The notes beneath the pieces are model-generated. The model saw nothing but the letters and a program-made list of their open reading frames with translations. It made no database searches and was not told the origin of the DNA. This document shows, piece by piece, positions 6,081 through 8,872 of a stretch of DNA of 8,872 nucleotides (position 1 is its first letter; the number at the start of each line of letters is the position of its first letter). Location of the stretch: NCBI GenBank assembly GCA_002409975.1, contig DHOO01000100.1:1-8872 (forward strand). The letters run 5' to 3'. The position numbers were made by a program, and so were the translations under genes. Source of the DNA: Firmicutes bacterium UBA5388 (GTDB lineage: Bacteria; Bacillota; UBA4882; UBA10575).

Positions 6081-7247
6081 ATGTATGACGATCATACTCA
6101 AACTACCTCGATGGAAGACAGCTCTTCGTTAAAGAATTTTTCTGCTGGTAAGATCTTTATAAAAAAGTGGATAAGAAAAATAATATCGGGTTTTAAGGAC
6201 GGATTTTCCTTAGAGCCGGCATATGAGGGGGTAAAGTTTAGAGGTACAAGGAAAAAACCTTTTTCTCTGCGGATCGCTACCTTTTTAAATTTCCTTAATT
6301 ACCCTCTATTTTGGTCCGGGATTCTTCTTTTCTTATGGTTGTCAGCTGATTATTTTCTGGGTTATGCCCTACCGGCAGATTTGTATCATATAATTCAGGC
6401 CCAGAGCAAACCTTTAGTGGCCCTGCTTGGACCGGCGGCGGTTGGTTACTGGACTAATTGGCTTGCTATTAAAATGCTGTTTCATCCCCGTCGGAATAAT
6501 GCGGTTTGGTGGGGTCTAATTCATGCCCGGCGGGAAGATCTGATTGAGAGTATCTCTGAGGGGATTTTATCTTCTTTAATTTCCCCAGAAATTGTCCATG
6601 ATTATCTCCACGAGCAAGGAGTTTTGAAGGAACTGTCGAAGAGCTTGTCCCGCTCTGTTGAGGGAGTAATTCAAGAAGAGGAGTTTCGTGAAGAATTAAG
6701 ACTGTTATTATTTAATCTCCTCAACAACATAGTCAATAATAGAAAAACCAGAGAACTGGTGGATCAATTTGTTAGTAAGACAATCCAAGATTGGACGGGG
6801 CAGAGTTTAAGTGAAAAGATGATGGAGTGGACTAAACAGATCTGGGGAGCAGTTGTTAGGAAGCAAGTAATAGAATTTTTACCGGATCTTCCAAAAGCGA
6901 TAGACTTTGTTTTCCCCCATGTTGAGGTTATGCTTCAATCCTTGCCCGTAAAAATCGAAGAGGAAGGAAGGGCAATGGAACCGCTGGTGGCCAGAGCGAT
7001 CACGGATGGCCTTCGCAGCCTAAACCTTAAAGAGGTAATCCGTGGGCAGTTGGGGAAGATGGATGCTGCTGATTTGGAAAAACTATTAACTTCGAATATT
7101 TCAGGAGAGTTGGTTTTTATCCAGACTTCCGGAGGTATTTTCGGCTTTTTAGTAGGACTTGCGATCCTCTTTCCTTCTTTTCGGTTACTCTTTGTCGCCG
7201 GCGGGTTGTTAGTTGGGGGCATTTATCGTCTATCTGTGGAAAAATAA
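6081..7247 (+). CDS. DUF445 family membrane protein
   Basis: The 388-residue product matches the DUF445 (PF04286) family, bacterial membrane proteins of unknown biochemical function. After a polar, basic N-terminal extension of about 65 residues comes a membrane segment (76-95), then a second hydrophobic stretch (111-134) carrying the family signature GYWTNWLAIKMLFHP (122-136). A long, charged helical central region follows (about 150-335). The C-terminus has SNISGELVFIQTSGG (338-352) and two hydrophobic segments (351-366 and 369-384), so both ends are membrane-associated around a large helical domain. The best Shine-Dalgarno, AAGGAG at 6061-6066, is 14 bases from this ATG, longer than usual; it is only three bases from an out-of-frame ATG at 6070. 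A second in-frame ATG at 6111 has no RBS. The gene is divergent from aspartokinase and convergent with the aminotransferase. Family assignment is confident; role is not. Confidence 0.88.
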   Translation: MYDDHTQTTSMEDSSSLKNFSAGKIFIKKWIRKIISGFKDGFSLEPAYEGVKFRGTRKKPFSLRIATFLNFLNYPLFWSGILLFLWLSADYFLGYALPADLYHIIQAQSKPLVALLGPAAVGYWTNWLAIKMLFHPRRNNAVWWGLIHARREDLIESISEGILSSLISPEIVHDYLHEQGVLKELSKSLSRSVEGVIQEEEFREELRLLLFNLLNNIVNNRKTRELVDQFVSKTIQDWTGQSLSEKMMEWTKQIWGAVVRKQVIEFLPDLPKAIDFVFPHVEVMLQSLPVKIEEEGRAMEPLVARAITDGLRSLNLKEVIRGQLGKMDAADLEKLLTSNISGELVFIQTSGGIFGFLVGLAILFPSFRLLFVAGGLLVGGIYRLSVEK

Positions 7248-7267
7248 GACCAGCTGGGAGGCTGGTC
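7239..7267 (-). terminator. Rho-independent terminator shared by convergent genes
   Basis: GACCAGC (7248-7254) and GCTGGTC (7261-7267) form a perfect seven-pair stem with a six-base loop. On the minus strand it is followed by TTATTTTT, a good T-tract, so it terminates the aminotransferase gene, whose TGA (7266-7268) overlaps the stem. On the plus strand it directly follows the DUF445 TAA but lacks a clean T-run, so termination there is probably weaker. Confidence 0.75.
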
Positions 7268-8582
7268 AAACTATTTGCGCTTCTTTTACTTCATGCTCCC
7301 AGATTGTTCTCTCCCTAAGGATCTTTTCGATACTGGCTTGTTGCAAACAGATGGTTACAAGCTCCATGGCTGTTTTTAATTCATTAAGCGGTGGATAAGT
7401 AGGGGCAATTCTAATATTTTGATCATAAGGATCTTTTCCATAGGGAAAGGTAGCCCCGGCTTTAGTAAGGATTACTCCTGCCTCGGCAGCCATCTGCACC
7501 ACTCTTTTCGCACATCCTTCCATAGTGTTAAGGCTAATAAAGTACCCTCCGTTTGGTTTACTCCAAGTGGCGATGTTTTTGTTACCTAATTCTGATTGAA
7601 GGATATTAAGAACTAAAGAAAATTTTGGCCTGATGATGGCCGCATGTTTCCTCATTTGGAGTTGGATATTTTGATAATTCTTATAAAAGCGGACGTGACT
7701 TAACTGATTTACTTTATCAGGACCAATGGTCTGAATGGAAAGTTGTTTTTTTAAACGGTTAATATTGTTTTCACTAGAAGCAACCATCGCTAATCCTGCT
7801 CCAGCGAAGGAAATCTTTGAAGTGGAGCTGAAAATATAGACGCGGTCAGGGTTGCCTACTTCTTTACAGGTTTGGAGGATGTTTTTTAAGGGATCTGGCT
7901 GTTCTGTTAAATGATGTAAAGCGTAAGCATTATCCCAAAAGATCCGGAAATCTTTAGCTTTAGTTTTCATGCTGGCTAAGCGTGTGACAACCTGATCGGA
8001 GTAGGTGATTCCTGTAGGGTTGCTGTACCTTGGAACACACCAGATCCCCTTAATGGATTCGTTTTCAGCTACCAGCTTTTCTACTTGTTCCATATCGGGG
8101 CCATTTTGGTCTAATTTAACGGGGATCATGTGGATGTTAAAAAACTCACAGAGTGCAAAATGGCGGTCATATCCGGGGCTGGGGCAGAGAAAAGTTACTG
8201 GTCTTTCTCCCCAGGGGCGTTCATGGCCGTCGACGCCAAAGAGCAGAGCCCTAGCAATAAGGTCATGCATCAAGGCTAAACTAGAGTTACCATTAATAAT
8301 TATCTCCTCTGGTTGCACTTCTAAACATGCGGCGAAAAGTCTTCTTGCTTCCGGCAACCCTTCAACTCCGCCATAATTTCGACAGTCGGTTCCATCTTCT
8401 GCTTTAAAGTCGCCATGAAGACTATAAAGTAATCCGTTAGAAAGGTCAAGCTGTTCGGGGCATGGTTTTCCTCTGGACATATCAAGTTTTAGGTTTTGAT
8501 TTTTAAAACCTTCGTATTTGACCTTAAGCTTTTCTTGGAAATCTTTAAGCGTATTAGAGTCTAAAGTTAAAAAGTTAGCCAT
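7266..8582 (-). CDS. Class Ic aspartate aminotransferase-type PLP enzyme
   Basis: This is a fold-type I pyridoxal-phosphate aminotransferase of 438 residues, most like the subgroup Ic aspartate aminotransferases (Asp_aminotransf/MocR-like family, PF12897), which interconvert aspartate and 2-oxoglutarate with oxaloacetate and glutamate. Visible landmarks are MSRGKP (35-40), NYGGVEGLPEARRLFA (69-84), NGNSSLALMHD (97-107), PSPGYDRH (134-141, with the ring-stacking aromatic), RYSNPTG (185-191, with the PLP-contacting Asn188), FWDNAY (215-220, with Asp217 for the pyridine nitrogen and Tyr220), SSTSK (252-256, Lys256 as the Schiff-base lysine), and NIRIAPTYPP (389-398, Arg391 for the substrate carboxylate). 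All expected catalytic residues are present. The ATG has AGGGGGA five bases upstream. The gene has its own promoter and terminator. Substrate preference is inferred from family; another dicarboxylic or aromatic amino acid is possible. Confidence 0.88.
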   Translation of the reverse strand: MANFLTLDSNTLKDFQEKLKVKYEGFKNQNLKLDMSRGKPCPEQLDLSNGLLYSLHGDFKAEDGTDCRNYGGVEGLPEARRLFAACLEVQPEEIIINGNSSLALMHDLIARALLFGVDGHERPWGERPVTFLCPSPGYDRHFALCEFFNIHMIPVKLDQNGPDMEQVEKLVAENESIKGIWCVPRYSNPTGITYSDQVVTRLASMKTKAKDFRIFWDNAYALHHLTEQPDPLKNILQTCKEVGNPDRVYIFSSTSKISFAGAGLAMVASSENNINRLKKQLSIQTIGPDKVNQLSHVRFYKNYQNIQLQMRKHAAIIRPKFSLVLNILQSELGNKNIATWSKPNGGYFISLNTMEGCAKRVVQMAAEAGVILTKAGATFPYGKDPYDQNIRIAPTYPPLNELKTAMELVTICLQQASIEKILRERTIWEHEVKEAQIV

Positions 8583-8613
8583 AAAAATCCCCCTGAATCA
8601 TAAGTATATAAAC

Positions 8614-8642
8614 ATTATAAGAGAGGAGGTAGTGAAAAGCAA
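8614..8642 (-). promoter_or_regulatory. Sigma-A-like promoter of the aminotransferase gene
   Basis: On the minus strand TTGCTT (plus 8637-8642) and a perfect TATAAT (plus 8614-8619) are 17 bases apart. The start point would fall near 8607, giving a short leader of about 25 nt that carries the AGGGGGA Shine-Dalgarno. This is the best promoter match in the window. Confidence 0.6.
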
Positions 8643-8663
8643 TAAAACTAGAGGAAAAAGAAT

Positions 8664-8679
8664 AAGTATACAAGTATAC
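8664..8679. promoter_or_regulatory. Tandem AAGTATAC / GTATAC inverted site (candidate operator)
   Basis: AAGTATAC occurs twice back to back. Because GTATAC is itself a palindrome, the pair also forms an inverted repeat with a two-base spacer. It lies about 22 bp upstream of the -35 of the aminotransferase promoter, where an activator would bind. Sites of this shape are typical of dimeric helix-turn-helix regulators; the regulator is unknown. Confidence 0.4.
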
Positions 8680-8695
8680 CGTATTATGTTTGCTT

Positions 8696-8714
8696 AAAAA
8701 CCCGTTTGGTTTTT
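8696..8714. terminator. AT-rich terminator-like hairpin
   Basis: AAAAACC (8696-8702) pairs with GGTTTTT (8708-8714) around a five-base loop. The structure has a built-in T-run on either strand, so it could act weakly in both directions, insulating the aminotransferase promoter from transcription entering from the right. The low-GC stem makes this tentative. Confidence 0.3.
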
Positions 8715-8743
8715 GAATTATGTTACTAAATACTTTGTTAAGA

Positions 8744-8763
8744 CCACTTAGAAAGTAACTCGG
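8744..8763. repeat. Degenerate copy of the window-end repeat
   Basis: CCACTTAGAAAGTAACTCGG resembles positions 8851-8871 read on the same strand: CTACTTAGAAA followed after a short gap by CTCG. The shared ACTTAGAAA block is exact; the rest needs mismatches and a one- or two-base gap. It is flanked by a 9-bp inverted repeat, TTGTTAAGA (8735-8743) and TCTTAACAA (8825-8833). Confidence 0.35.
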
Positions 8764-8850
8764 CGTAAAAGGAAAAAATTTACTTGTCTAAAAATCGGGA
8801 GGATTTTGGCATTTATCATCGAAATCTTAACAAGAGAAAAATTATGTTTT

Positions 8851-8871
8851 CTACTTAGAAAATACATCTCG
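8851..8871. repeat. Right copy of the 21-bp dispersed inverted repeat
   Basis: Reverse-complemented, this stretch matches positions 3-23 at 20 of 21 bases. It overlaps a local palindrome, TTTTCTA-CT-TAGAAAA (8847-8862), that the left copy does not share in full. It ends one base from the window edge, so its true extent is unknown. Confidence 0.6.
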
Positions 8872-8872
8872 C

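Larger units (their letters stand above)
8583..8872. other. Right-edge intergenic DNA, no supported gene
   Basis: Beyond the aminotransferase start lie its promoter, a tandem GTATAC-type site, an AT-rich hairpin, and several short repeats including the right copy of the window-end repeat. A frame open to the edge from a TTG at 8806 has GGGAGG only three bases upstream and 22 codons visible, too little to call a gene. Confidence 0.5.

Noticed and set aside
8005..8376. A 123-codon plus-strand frame inside the aminotransferase
   Set aside because: It is antisense to conserved catalytic segments of the aminotransferase and has no independent support.
8632..8697. A 21-codon plus-strand frame from GTG after GGAGG
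   Set aside because: The spacer is only two bases, the peptide has no recognisable features, and the start overlaps the spacer and -35 of the minus-strand aminotransferase promoter.
1049..8826. Similarity between the GAGAATTT...CGAA stretch near 1055-1075 and the GAGGATTTT...CGAA stretch near 8799-8823
   Set aside because: Only short blocks agree and the spacing between them differs by four bases, so a shared element cannot be supported from two copies.
3..8871. The whole window as a transposon bounded by inverted repeats
   Set aside because: No transposase, integrase or target duplication is visible, the genes inside look like ordinary chromosomal metabolism genes, and the repeat may extend or recur outside the window.
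8806..8872. An open frame from TTG running off the right edge
   Set aside because: Only 22 codons are visible and the GGGAGG is three bases from the TTG; it cannot be told apart from chance.

Overview
The window looks like chromosome from a low-to-moderate GC member of the Bacillota (Firmicutes). The pointers are GGAGG-type ribosome binding sites, AT-rich intergenic DNA with sigma-A-like promoters, compact rho-independent hairpins, an aspartokinase with two ACT domains, and a DUF445 membrane protein. This is inference from style; no rRNA or other strong phylogenetic marker is present, and I do not name a genus. No tRNA, rRNA, CRISPR array, transposase or phage gene is visible.

Layout, left to right. 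A TPR membrane protein gene (minus strand) ends near the left edge. Its upstream region holds a 7-bp tandem repeat and an unreported 47-codon, tryptophan-rich small membrane protein gene (plus) behind a hairpin that reaches into its Shine-Dalgarno. A divergent MurD-type muramyl ligase gene follows (plus, away from any division/cell-wall cluster), then a 380-residue protein with a HisG-like core and non-HisG ends (plus). That pair closes on a strong terminator shared with the convergent aspartokinase gene (minus). About 620 bp of non-coding DNA separates aspartokinase from a divergent DUF445 membrane protein gene (plus). It contains three copies of a GAATTG(C/T)ATAATT-type motif and two long inverted repeats. 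DUF445 converges with a class Ic aspartate aminotransferase-type gene (minus), sharing a hairpin that includes the aminotransferase stop codon. The right edge is non-coding and repeat-rich.

Functionally, aminotransferase and aspartokinase both belong to aspartate metabolism (making aspartate, then committing it to lysine, threonine and methionine), but they are not one operon. MurD and the HisG-like gene are co-oriented and may be co-transcribed; what links them is unknown.

The most unusual points are the HisG-like protein of unknown activity, the MurD with an altered DSKATN motif and probable CTG start, the small Trp-rich membrane protein, the repeated motif overlapping both predicted promoters in the ask/DUF445 spacer, and a 21-bp repeat (20 of 21 identical) in opposite orientation at the two extreme ends of the window.
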